Shown one piece after another: positions 17,849-25,754 of a DNA stretch of 64,000 nt. The stretch's first letter is position 1; every line of letters begins with the position of its first letter. Source of the stretch: Alkalihalobacillus sp. LMS6 (lineage in GTDB: Bacteria; Bacillota; Bacilli; Bacillales; Bacillaceae_D); assembly GCF_024362765.1 (NCBI RefSeq), contig NZ_CP093302.1:2076001-2140000 (forward strand), read 5' to 3'. Both the position numbers and the translations under genes were made by a program. The notes beneath the pieces are model-generated. The model was given only the letters and a program-made list of their open reading frames with translations. It was not told the DNA's origin and did not search any database.

Positions 17849-17857
17849 GTCAGCTTC

Positions 17858-18910
17858 TTATTTTAAATCTAGTGGAACATCCTCAAATGATTCCTTGTCT
17901 TCTTCTTCTTCCACTTTCACATCGCCATCAAGACCGTGGCTGTCGCGGATTTTCCGTTCAATTTCTAATGTGATTTCACTGTTTTCTTTTAAGAATTGCT
18001 TCGAGTTTTCACGACCTTGGCCTAAACGATCTCCGTTATAGGAATACCATGCACCGCTCTTATCAACAATTTCCAGATCAGTCCCAATATCAAGGATTGA
18101 GCCTTCTCGAGAAATCCCTTCCCCGTACATAATATCCACTTCTGCTAAACGGAACGGTGGCGCAACTTTGTTTTTAACAACTTTAATCTTCGTACGGTTT
18201 CCGACAATGTCGTTCCCTTGCTTCAACGCTTCCGCACGACGAACTTCTAAACGAACAGATGAATAGAATTTAAGCGCTCGTCCACCTGGTGTTGTTTCTG
18301 GGTTCCCAAACATGACGCCGACTTTCTCACGGATTTGGTTGATGAAGACTGCCACAGTTTTTGATTTATTAATCGCACCAGATAGTTTTCTTAACGCTTG
18401 CGACATAAGACGGGCTTGAAGACCGACGTGCGAATCGCCCATTTCCCCTTCAATTTCTGCTTTTGGAACAAGAGCAGCGACACTATCGATTACAATCATA
18501 TCAAGAGCTCCACTTCGTACAAGCGCTTCTGCAATCTCTAATGCTTGTTCGCCTGTGTCTGGTTGAGACAGTAACAATTCATCAATATTTACGCCAAGTT
18601 TTCCAGCATAGACCGGGTCCAATGCATGCTCAGCATCAATAAAGGCAGCTTGACCACCTTGACGCTGAACTTCTGCAATTGCATGAAGGGCAACAGTTGT
18701 TTTACCAGAAGATTCCGGACCGTAAACTTCAATAACTCTCCCTTTCGGGTAGCCGCCTACACCTAATGCAATATCTAGTGCGAGTGCACCACTGGAAACG
18801 GTTGAAACTCGCTGTTCTGCTTGCTCACCTAACTTCATTACCGAGCCTTTTCCAAATTGTTTCTCAATCTGGCGTAATGCCATATCTAGCGCTTGTTTAC
18901 GATCACTCAT
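17858..18910 (-). CDS. recA: Recombinase RecA
   Basis: Catalyses homologous pairing and strand exchange and, as a filament on single-stranded DNA, triggers LexA self-cleavage. The 350-residue protein has Walker [10 protein letters not shown], Walker [13 protein letters not shown], loop L1 around [20 protein letters not shown], loop L2 [20 protein letters not shown] and an acidic C-terminal tail ([13 protein letters not shown]). The ATG at 18910 has AAGGAG nine bases upstream; a longer frame adds 15 acidic residues that are not conserved. A strong SigA promoter and a LexA box lie upstream. cinA, usually its direct neighbour, is separated from it by a helicase gene. Confidence 0.98.
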   Translation of the reverse strand: MSDRKQALDMALRQIEKQFGKGSVMKLGEQAEQRVSTVSSGALALDIALGVGGYPKGRVIEVYGPESSGKTTVALHAIAEVQRQGGQAAFIDAEHALDPVYAGKLGVNIDELLLSQPDTGEQALEIAEALVRSGALDMIVIDSVAALVPKAEIEGEMGDSHVGLQARLMSQALRKLSGAINKSKTVAVFINQIREKVGVMFGNPETTPGGRALKFYSSVRLEVRRAEALKQGNDIVGNRTKIKVVKNKVAPPFRLAEVDIMYGEGISREGSILDIGTDLEIVDKSGAWYSYNGDRLGQGRENSKQFLKENSEITLEIERKIRDSHGLDGDVKVEEEEDKESFEDVPLDLK

Positions 18911-19000
18911 TCTTCCATCTCCTTCATGTTCATCTTCATGTATTTGTTCAGACATACGACGTTCATGTCATGTTGATCTACTCGTTAACTTTCTTGTTCT

Positions 19001-19029
19001 ATCATACCTCTTTTTTAGCCGTTTGCCAA
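19001..19029 (-). promoter_or_regulatory. SigA promoter of recA
   Basis: On the minus strand TTGGCA (19029-19024) and TATGAT (19006-19001) are separated by exactly 17 bp, about 90 bp upstream of the recA ATG. Confidence 0.8.
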
Positions 19030-19038
19030 TAGGTTTTA

Positions 19039-19052
19039 CGAACATTTATTCG
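19039..19052 (-). promoter_or_regulatory. LexA (DinR) operator of recA
   Basis: The minus-strand 14-mer CGAATAAATGTTCG fits the Bacillus SOS box CGAACRNRYGTTYC, read in either orientation, with two central differences. It lies 9 bp upstream of the -35 of the recA promoter, where repressor binding can block initiation. Confidence 0.8.
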
Positions 19053-19067
19053 GTATTTTTTTAATAG

Positions 19068-19098
19068 AAAAAGATCGGGAACGAAACCCGATCTTTTT
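19068..19098 (-). terminator. Terminator of the DEAD-box helicase gene
   Basis: AAAAAGATCGGG pairs with CCCGATCTTTTT around a seven-base loop, with T residues on either strand. It ends the pgsA-cinA-helicase transcript before the recA promoter. Confidence 0.85.
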
Positions 19099-19107
19099 GC
19101 CATATTT

Positions 19108-20724
19108 TTATGAACGACGAGTAGCAGTTTGTGGGCGACGCTCTCGTTTTGGTCGTGGTTTCGCTGGCTCTAGATTCACTCTTGCACCATTAATTCTTGA
19201 ATAACGTAGTCCTTCGTAAGCAAAAGGTGCACTCTCTTCTGGTACGTCCACAAAAGAAAAATTATCAAAAATATCAATCCGACCGATTGTTTTTACAGGA
19301 ATACCAATTAATCGGCTAATTTCTTCCCCTAAAATCTTCGGTGTTAAATTCACATTTCGACCAACATTAATAAAGAATCGAACCATGCCTTTTGCTCCAC
19401 CGGTTTCTCCAAAGCTGTACCCAGCGTCTTCCGTTGCTGTTTCAGTAGAGAATTTTAATTTAAGTAAAGCAGAGATAATTTCCTTTGGATCTTCTTCATC
19501 CGCTAACATTTGATCTGCAAGAGGGCGGAATAACTCCATTTCTTTTCCACCAGTCTCAATCGTTTCTTTAATCAAGTTCTTCCAAGAGTTTTGTTGTTTT
19601 TCAACGACATCTTCAATCGTTGGCACTTCTTGAGAAGGAACGTGCATTTTTATTTCTTTTTCAATAGAACGTAAGTGCTTCATCTCCCGCGGCGTAACAA
19701 GCGTAATCGCAACACCAGTACGTCCTGCACGACCTGTACGACCTATACGGTGCACATAACTCTCTGGATCTTGCGGAATATCAAAGTTAATCACGTGACT
19801 AACATTTTCCACGTCAATCCCTCTAGCTGCTACATCTGTTGCAATTAAAAATTCAATTGAAGCATCACGGAATTTTTTCATGACCACATCACGCTGTGAC
19901 TGGGTTAAATCCCCGTGCAATCCATCCGCCAAATAGCCTCTCGCTTGTAATGCTTCCGTTAACTCAGCCACACCTTTTTTTGTTCGGCAAAATAAGATGC
20001 CAAGCTCCACATCGTCGCTATCAATAATGCGACAAAGAGAATCGACTTTATTTCGCTCTAACACTTTGTAATAAACCTGGTCAATGGAAGGTGCCGTCAC
20101 TTCTCCTTTGTTGATTGTCACCGTGGCAGGATTGTTCATATATTTACGTGAAAGTTTACGAATTGCAGGTGGCATTGTAGCCGAGAATAAAAGCGTTTGT
20201 CTAACGTCATTCACTTCTTTTAAAATTGATTCAATATCCTCAACAAAGCCCATATCGAGCATTTCATCTGCTTCATCAAGCACGACCGTGTGTACAGACT
20301 GTAGCTTTAAGGTTCCGCGACGAAGGTGATCAAGCATTCTTCCTGGTGTACCGATAACAACTTGCACGCCTTGCTTTAAGGCTTTAATTTGATGACCAAT
20401 CGATTGACCACCGTAAATTGGTAACGTCCGAATATTCTTATGAGTTGATAGTTTTTGTAACTCACCAGAAACTTGAATCGCAAGCTCTCTAGTCGGCGTT
20501 AAAATAAGCGCTTGAATGGCACGATCAGTAGTCACTTTATCAACAACTGGAATACCAAAAGCTGCTGTTTTCCCTGTTCCTGTTTGCGCTTGGCCAATGA
20601 CGTCTCCACCAGTCAAAATCGCCGGAATGGCTTTTTCCTGAATCGGAGATGGTTCCTCAAAGCCCATATCCTGAATTGCTTTTTTTACTTGATCTGAGAT
20701 CTCGAAGTCTGAAAAAAATGTCAT
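19108..20724 (-). CDS. DEAD-box ATP-dependent RNA helicase with DbpA-like RNA-binding domain
   Basis: A 538-residue RNA helicase. The RecA-like core shows the Q motif (MGFEEPSPIQ), motif I AQTGTGKT, Ia PTRELA, II DEAD, III SAT, then ARGID and HRIGRTGRAGR. The C-terminal domain (about 440-510: MVRFFINVGRNVNLTPKIL, GRIDIFDNFSFVDVP) is the DbpA/CsdA RRM-like domain that binds structured RNA such as 23S rRNA, followed by a basic tail. Roles in ribosome assembly, cold adaptation or RNA decay are usual for such proteins. Its ATG overlaps the cinA stop by four bases (ATGA) with GGAGAA ten bases ahead, so it is coupled to cinA. Which paralogue (CshA, CshB, DeaD-like) it equals cannot be settled from this window. 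Confidence 0.92.
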   Translation of the reverse strand: MTFFSDFEISDQVKKAIQDMGFEEPSPIQEKAIPAILTGGDVIGQAQTGTGKTAAFGIPVVDKVTTDRAIQALILTPTRELAIQVSGELQKLSTHKNIRTLPIYGGQSIGHQIKALKQGVQVVIGTPGRMLDHLRRGTLKLQSVHTVVLDEADEMLDMGFVEDIESILKEVNDVRQTLLFSATMPPAIRKLSRKYMNNPATVTINKGEVTAPSIDQVYYKVLERNKVDSLCRIIDSDDVELGILFCRTKKGVAELTEALQARGYLADGLHGDLTQSQRDVVMKKFRDASIEFLIATDVAARGIDVENVSHVINFDIPQDPESYVHRIGRTGRAGRTGVAITLVTPREMKHLRSIEKEIKMHVPSQEVPTIEDVVEKQQNSWKNLIKETIETGGKEMELFRPLADQMLADEEDPKEIISALLKLKFSTETATEDAGYSFGETGGAKGMVRFFINVGRNVNLTPKILGEEISRLIGIPVKTIGRIDIFDNFSFVDVPEESAPFAYEGLRYSRINGARVNLEPAKPRPKRERRPQTATRRS

Positions 20725-21974
20725 TTACTACCATTTCTCCTTTTTAATTCATCCAACAAATAGAAAAATCCGTATTTCACTGCTCGGGTACGAACAGCGT
20801 TTCTGCCACCAGATAATGAAAGCTTAATTGCCCGTATCTCTTGTCCTGGCATAGCTAATCCAAGTATAACGGTCCCTGGCTCCAAATCCTCTTGTGTGTC
20901 TGGACCAGCTACTCCTGTAAACGAAATGGCAATGTCTGACTGCAAATGCTTTTGTATGCCAGCTGCCATTTCAATCGCGCAAGCTTCACTGACCGCGCCT
21001 TTTTCATTTAATGTTTGCGGTGAAACAGAAAGCAGTGCCTGTTTTGCATCATTAGTATATGCCGTAATACTTCCTTTAAAAATTGCGGAAGCACTAGGTA
21101 ATGCAATCAACTCACTTGAAAATAACCCGCCTGTTAAGCTTTCTGCACTTGCCAATGTAAGCTGTTGCTCATGTAAATACCGAGATACTTCTTTTACAAG
21201 GGTCGTCTCATCATAGCCATATAAATACGTTCCTACCCGTGCCATGATAAGGGATTCTGTTTCATCAAGCAAACGCTTGATTTCATCCTGATTATCGTGC
21301 TTAACCGTAAGACGTAATTTCACTTCTCCATCACTTGCCAACGGTGCAATGGTTGGGTTCACTTGGTTTTCGATTAAGTCTTCTAAATCCGTTTCGAGCT
21401 GTGATTCTCCGATACCAAAAAAGTGAAGGACTCTGGAGGTAATCGATGTTTTTTCATCTGTACCTAATAAGAGAGGCAAGAGTTCATTTTCAAACATCGG
21501 TTTCATCTCACTTGGTGGCCCAGGTAAGAGAACGATTCGTTTATTGTTCATTAGTTGGACGACCATGCCCGGTGCCATTCCATAACGATTTGCGAGTACA
21601 TGTGAGCCTTCAATGACATACGCTTGCTTTTTATTATTCGGCGTCATCGTTCGATTGTGTCGTTTGAAATACGCTTCAATATGGGCTAACGCTTCCTCAT
21701 CGTACACAAGTTGTCGCTCACAAAACTTTGCGACCGTATCTTTAGTTAAATCGTCCTTTGTAGGCCCTAACCCACCAGTAAGAATGATTAGATCGGCACG
21801 ATGAAAACCATCGCTAATGGTTTTATACAGCCGATCTGCATTGTCCCCAACTACGGAATGAGCGTAAACATCAACACCTACACTTGCTAACTGTTTCGAA
21901 ATATACTGCCCGTTTGTATTCGCAATTTGCCCAAGCAATAATTCTGAACCAACAGCAATAATTTCTGCATTCAT
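20721..21974 (-). CDS. cinA: CinA family nicotinamide-nucleotide amidase / competence-damage protein
   Basis: A 417-residue two-domain CinA. The N-terminal MoCF/COG1058 domain (about 1-170) reads MNAEIIAVGSELLLGQIANT and ILTGGLGPTKDDLTKD. The C-terminal PncC amidase domain (about 260-415) reads LASAESLTGGLFSSEL and SFTGVAGPD. The family recycles nicotinamide nucleotides and is induced with recA during competence in Gram-positive bacteria. It lies 11 nt behind pgsA. Unlike the common cinA-recA arrangement, a helicase gene follows directly. Confidence 0.95.
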   Translation of the reverse strand: MNAEIIAVGSELLLGQIANTNGQYISKQLASVGVDVYAHSVVGDNADRLYKTISDGFHRADLIILTGGLGPTKDDLTKDTVAKFCERQLVYDEEALAHIEAYFKRHNRTMTPNNKKQAYVIEGSHVLANRYGMAPGMVVQLMNNKRIVLLPGPPSEMKPMFENELLPLLLGTDEKTSITSRVLHFFGIGESQLETDLEDLIENQVNPTIAPLASDGEVKLRLTVKHDNQDEIKRLLDETESLIMARVGTYLYGYDETTLVKEVSRYLHEQQLTLASAESLTGGLFSSELIALPSASAIFKGSITAYTNDAKQALLSVSPQTLNEKGAVSEACAIEMAAGIQKHLQSDIAISFTGVAGPDTQEDLEPGTVILGLAMPGQEIRAIKLSLSGGRNAVRTRAVKYGFFYLLDELKRRNGSK

Positions 21975-21985
21975 AGGATCAACCC

Positions 21986-22564
21986 CTATACTGACTTTAA
22001 AAGAATATGTTTGTTTTTCATAAAGTAATCAACACCAGACCAAATCGTAAGAATGGCAGCGACATACAACATCAAATCAGCGAAAGGAAATGATAACGCT
22101 GAAAAAGGAATATTATGTAGTAACGTAGCAATGATCGCAATCATTTGTGTCAGTGTTTTCCATTTCCCTAAATTACTTGCCGCGATCACATCTCCTTCAG
22201 CTGCTGCTACTAAACGTATTCCCGTTACGATAAATTCACGGCTAATAATCACAATAGCAATCCACGCTGGAATGAATTGAACTTCTACAAGACCAATTAA
22301 TGCAGCCGTGACAAGCAATTTGTCAGCTAGAGGATCAATAAATTTACCGAAGCTTGTTATAAGATTTAATTTACGAGCGTAATAGCCATCTAGCCAGTCT
22401 GTGCCAGCCGCAATGATAAAAATAAATGCCGCAATTAAAACAGACACAGAAATCGTTTCATTTAATAGCTCTACCTCTCCTAAAGGTAAATCGACGAGCA
22501 AAAACAGCATAAAAATAGGAATTAAACAAATGCGCGCGATTGTAATCTTGTTAGGTAAATTCAA
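21986..22564 (-). CDS. pgsA: CDP-diacylglycerol-glycerol-3-phosphate 3-phosphatidyltransferase PgsA
   Basis: Membrane enzyme making phosphatidylglycerophosphate, the committed step to phosphatidylglycerol and cardiolipin. The 192-residue protein has the CDP-alcohol phosphotransferase motif DGYYARKLNLITSFGKFIDP followed by LAD (DGx2ARx8Gx3Dx3D) and several hydrophobic helices. The start is a TTG at 22564 behind AAGGGAAG, giving the family N terminus LNLPNKITIARI. It is followed closely by cinA. Confidence 0.95.
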   Translation of the reverse strand: MNLPNKITIARICLIPIFMLFLLVDLPLGEVELLNETISVSVLIAAFIFIIAAGTDWLDGYYARKLNLITSFGKFIDPLADKLLVTAALIGLVEVQFIPAWIAIVIISREFIVTGIRLVAAAEGDVIAASNLGKWKTLTQMIAIIATLLHNIPFSALSFPFADLMLYVAAILTIWSGVDYFMKNKHILLKSV

Positions 22565-22763
22565 TTTCTTCCCTTCTTTCCAACGACGATAAGCGAATCC
22601 TTATATATTGTAACACAGTCGTAGCCTTACTGAAAAAATCGAGCTCAAAAAAGACGTGGCGATCGTTTTTTTCACAGAAACACGCTCGACATTGTAACGG
22701 TGCTGGCGAAGACTTAAGCGCGCTTAACGTAGAACCATTTGCTTTAGTGTTCGTTTTTTAAGC
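22565..22763. promoter_or_regulatory. Intergenic region upstream of pgsA
   Basis: With the adjoining terminator this makes about 300 bp without a gene between rodZ and pgsA. A TACAAT -10-like hexamer lies on the minus strand about 50 bp ahead of pgsA without a convincing -35. The region also holds the 14-bp palindrome listed separately. No coding sequence is seen. Confidence 0.4.
22714..22727. repeat. 14-bp perfect palindrome upstream of pgsA
   Basis: TTAAGCGCGCTTAA is a perfect inverted repeat with no loop, about 150 bp ahead of the pgsA start and outside any terminator. Its form suits a dimeric DNA-binding protein; no regulator is identified. Confidence 0.5.
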
Positions 22764-22812
22764 AAAAAAACCCTCCTACGTTTTCACTTTTTTCGTGTCC
22801 ACGTGGGAGGGG
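22764..22812 (-). terminator. Terminator of rodZ
   Basis: On the minus strand CCCTCCCACGT pairs with ACGTAGGAGGG (one mismatch) around a loop of about 19 nt and is followed by seven T. Confidence 0.8.
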
Positions 22813-22868
22813 GCATCATCAATATCGTTTATAAAAAAGGGGTCAACCTACAATAGAACCTTTACGTC

Positions 22869-23774
22869 TTACTCACTTTCGTCATCAAGTAAAACTTCAA
22901 TGACTTGAACACTCGATGTATCTAAAAGCTCAATTTCAAGATCATTGACAAGAAATGTATCTACTTCCGCTCCAAAACCAATTCGAACATAAAGCGAGTC
23001 TAATTCCGACACATCCGGATTAAAGGTTTCCCCAAAAGGTGGATAGTTCTGTTCAACAGTTCCTGTATCTTCGCTTTCACGCACTTCAACATAGGTGCCT
23101 TCATCATTCATTTCAATGACAAGTGATTCAAACGCATCCGCATTTGTTAGCGTAAATGTCTGAGCTGTTGCACGCTCATCTTCTAATACGAGTTCAGAAT
23201 CAGTCGCCTCTTCTTCGGCTGCATCATTGTTTTCATCTTCTTCATTACCTTCTGCATCATCTTCTTCATTGCTTGCCTCATCATCATTGGCCTCTTCTTC
23301 ATCCGGAGAAGGACCATCATACGTAGACCCTTCTTGCGCCTCTTCGTTTGGCTCATTATTATTCGTTCCAAAATCGAGATTCCAAACGAAGTAAACAATC
23401 GCTCCAATGACAAGTAAGATTAAGATCGGGACAAGAATCGCACTTAAAGGGCGACCCCCATTTTTTGATGGACTGTTGCTTGACTTAACTGGTTTCGTAC
23501 GCTCTGCACGTGAAGGCAAATCAACCGTCTCACTTTGAGTATTTGGTAATTCGTTTCTATACGTGTGAAGGACTTCTTCTGCATTTAAACCGATCGCTTC
23601 AGCGTACGTTTTCACGAAAGCGCGAGCATAAAAAATTCCTGGGAGAGTATCGAAATTCCCTTCTTCAATTGCCACTAAATAACGCTTTTGAATTTTTGTT
23701 GTTCGCTGCAAATCATCTAGCGACATTTCTTTTTCTTCACGTTTCTCTTTTAAATAATTACCTAGTTCTGACAT
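22869..23774 (-). CDS. rodZ: RodZ-like helix-turn-helix membrane protein
   Basis: A 301-residue RodZ/YmfM-type cell-shape protein. An N-terminal Xre-like helix-turn-helix (about 1-70: GNYLKEKREEKEMSLDDLQ) faces the cytoplasm and, by family, binds MreB. A basic stretch is followed by one transmembrane helix (about 108-130). An extracellular linker of about 65 residues is almost only Glu, Asp, Asn, Ala and Ser. A C-terminal DUF4115 beta domain (about 200-300) ends the protein. The ATG follows AGGTG. It lies 21 nt downstream of ymfK, as in Bacillus subtilis. Confidence 0.92.
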   Translation of the reverse strand: MSELGNYLKEKREEKEMSLDDLQRTTKIQKRYLVAIEEGNFDTLPGIFYARAFVKTYAEAIGLNAEEVLHTYRNELPNTQSETVDLPSRAERTKPVKSSNSPSKNGGRPLSAILVPILILLVIGAIVYFVWNLDFGTNNNEPNEEAQEGSTYDGPSPDEEEANDDEASNEEDDAEGNEEDENNDAAEEEATDSELVLEDERATAQTFTLTNADAFESLVIEMNDEGTYVEVRESEDTGTVEQNYPPFGETFNPDVSELDSLYVRIGFGAEVDTFLVNDLEIELLDTSSVQVIEVLLDDESE

Positions 23775-23795
23775 CTTTACACCTACCTAAAAACG

Positions 23796-24563
23796 TTAAC
23801 TAATATCAAATGAAGAAAAACCTGGTTCAACGACATCATACGTGATTTCTTCATTATCATCGTTACGTAACTCAATGATACAGTCAAAGTCTTCGAGTTC
23901 ATACTCTGTCTCACGAATAAAAATATCCGGATGCTCTACCACTTTTACAGCCGGTAAGCGCATAATATCATCAACGAGTAAACGATGTTTTTCCGTTGCC
24001 CGCATGGTTGAGACAATTCCATCAATAATGAAAATATTGTCTCCATCCATTTCATCTTCAGCTAGCTGGCTTCGCACGGTTTGTCTAAGCAACGTCGAGG
24101 AAATAAAGGACCATCGCTTATTCGCACATACGCTTGCTGCTACAACTGATTCTGTCTTACCTACCCTTGGCATTCCGCGAATTCCAATCAAGTAGTGCTC
24201 GTCTCGTTTCATCATCTCGGCCATAAAATCAACAAGAAGACCTAATTCCCGCCGAATAAAGCGAAACGTTTTCTTTTCCGTTACATTCCGTTCAATATAG
24301 CGTCCGTGTCGAATCGCTAATCGATCTCGCACGCGCGGCTCGCGAAACTTTGTTACTGTTACGCTGCCAATCGTATGTAAGATTGCTTTAAATCGTTTTA
24401 CATTGTCATCATCAGAACTTCGAAGTAACATGCCTCTTCGTGTATCATCAATGCCGTTAATCGTTACAATGTTGATTGAAAGCATACCAAGAAGAGAAGA
24501 AATATCTCCAAGAATTCCTGGCCGGTTTTCATGTAGTTGGTACTCAAAATACCATTCTTTCAC
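23796..24563 (-). CDS. ymfK: YmfK family protein (DUF3388), ACT-like domain plus P-loop
   Basis: A 255-residue protein of unknown function, conserved at this locus in Bacillus. The N-terminal 70 residues look like an ACT ligand-binding domain (FEYQLHENRPGILGDISSLL, VTINGID). The C-terminal part has a P-loop-like GIRGMPRVGKTESV and a Walker B-like IFIIDGIV. The GTG start at 24563 has GGGAG upstream and gives VKEWYFEY; the longer frame adds 53 residues with no ribosome site. A nucleotide-binding, ligand-sensing role is suggested by the domains only. Confidence 0.85.
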   Translation of the reverse strand: MKEWYFEYQLHENRPGILGDISSLLGMLSINIVTINGIDDTRRGMLLRSSDDDNVKRFKAILHTIGSVTVTKFREPRVRDRLAIRHGRYIERNVTEKKTFRFIRRELGLLVDFMAEMMKRDEHYLIGIRGMPRVGKTESVVAASVCANKRWSFISSTLLRQTVRSQLAEDEMDGDNIFIIDGIVSTMRATEKHRLLVDDIMRLPAVKVVEHPDIFIRETEYELEDFDCIIELRNDDNEEITYDVVEPGFSSFDIS

Positions 24564-24679
24564 CGTGCCACTCCCTTTCTCTAAAAAATTGACAAATAAA
24601 GCTAATCTTCTTGGCTTTAATGATATAGGATTCACTTTTAAAAGAAAAGCTTTTTCCATTAGAAAACATAAAACTACAA

Positions 24680-24720
24680 AAAGAAAAACCGCCTGTTCGT
24701 GTTTACGAACAAGCAGTTCC
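24680..24720 (-). terminator. Terminator of ymfJ
   Basis: On the minus strand AACTGCTTGTTCGT pairs with ACGAACAGGCGGTT around an AAAC loop, followed by TTTCTTTTTG. Confidence 0.8.
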
Positions 24721-24722
24721 AC

Positions 24723-24971
24723 TTATTTATGACCGACTAGTTTCACCATCATGTTTGCAATGGCGTGTTGCTCTTTCTCATCAGCCACTTTCCAAAGTTC
24801 AGCAAGTACACGCTCTTGCTCATTTTTAGGCTCAACTTGCTCCGCTAGATACTCACCGACTTGGTAAGCAACATCGCTCACAATATTCTCGTTCATCCCT
24901 TCGTGTGAAGCTTGATCAAGACGTTCTCCTAAAAATTCTTTCCAATGATCCCAGTTATCTAATACAGACAT
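24723..24971 (-). CDS. ymfJ: YmfJ (DUF3243) small conserved protein
   Basis: An 82-residue acidic, helical protein (LDNWDHWKEFLGERLDQA, EQHAIANMMVKLV). It matches the DUF3243 family, conserved between ymfI and ymfK in Bacillus; its function is unknown. The ATG has a strong GAGGAGGG site. It has its own terminator, so it may be expressed separately from ymfK. Confidence 0.9.
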   Translation of the reverse strand: MSVLDNWDHWKEFLGERLDQASHEGMNENIVSDVAYQVGEYLAEQVEPKNEQERVLAELWKVADEKEQHAIANMMVKLVGHK

Positions 24972-25040
24972 GTGAATCCCTCCTCTAAGTTTTAAAAAAG
25001 ATTCACACCTAGTATGCCTTGCTTAAAATGAATTATACAT

Positions 25041-25754
25041 TTAACAATGCCACGCGCCATTAACAGATAAAATCTGTCCATTTATGTAAGAAGCTCGCGC
25101 TTGACTTAAAAATGAAACAGCGTCTGCAACTTCCTCCGCTTTGCCTAGTCGTCCAGCAGGAATGTCTTCGGCTAGTTCAACCAGCTCTTCTTTTGAATAA
25201 ATGGAGAGCATGTCTGTTTGAATGGCGCCAGGGGCTACACCGTTAATACGCACATTACTACGACCTGCTTCTTTCGCTACACTTTTTATTAACCCATGCA
25301 CGCCACTTTTTGCAGCGGCATACACACTTTCCATGCTCGCACCTTCAAGTCCCCATATGGAGGTAACAAGGGTAATGACGCCGGCTTGGTTTCGGATCAT
25401 TTGCGGGAGAACAGCACGTGTGAGCTTGATTACATTCGTTAAATGAAGACATAGCGTTTTATCGATTTCCTCGTCGGTTACATCTTGAAGAAGCTGGGGC
25501 GATGATTGACCTGCACAATAAACTACAGTATCTGGAGCGTGGAAGAGTTGTTTCATCAGAGTACCTACACCACTTGCTTGACTTAAATCTGCCTGAACAG
25601 GATAGGCGTCACCAGTTAGCGATTGACAAATAGCTTGTGCTTTTGTTCGATTGCGAAAATAATGTACGTACAAACAAGTTGACGGTGATTGTAAAGAGCG
25701 ACAGATGGCTTCACCAATTGCCCCTGTCGCTCCAACTACGAGAATACGTTTCAT
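25041..25754 (-). CDS. ymfI: Short-chain dehydrogenase YmfI
   Basis: A 237-residue SDR oxidoreductase. The NAD(P)-binding glycine motif is GATGAIGEA, the catalytic Ser-Tyr-Lys set is TSIWGLEGASMESVYAAAKS (Tyr and Lys in YxxxK), and NGVAPGAIQTD is typical. In Bacillus subtilis YmfI is needed to complete the 5-aminopentanol modification of elongation factor EF-P; a 3-oxoacyl-ACP reductase-like fold fits a ketone or aldehyde reduction. The start codon overlaps the ymfH stop by four bases (ATGA), so the three genes ymfF-ymfH-ymfI are translationally linked. Confidence 0.92.
   Translation of the reverse strand: MKRILVVGATGAIGEAICRSLQSPSTCLYVHYFRNRTKAQAICQSLTGDAYPVQADLSQASGVGTLMKQLFHAPDTVVYCAGQSSPQLLQDVTDEEIDKTLCLHLTNVIKLTRAVLPQMIRNQAGVITLVTSIWGLEGASMESVYAAAKSGVHGLIKSVAKEAGRSNVRINGVAPGAIQTDMLSIYSKEELVELAEDIPAGRLGKAEEVADAVSFLSQARASYINGQILSVNGAWHC

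Noticed and set aside
23183-23413. A Met/Lys-rich minus-strand frame inside rodZ
   Set aside because: It is a frame shift through the repetitive acidic-linker codons of rodZ, not a gene.
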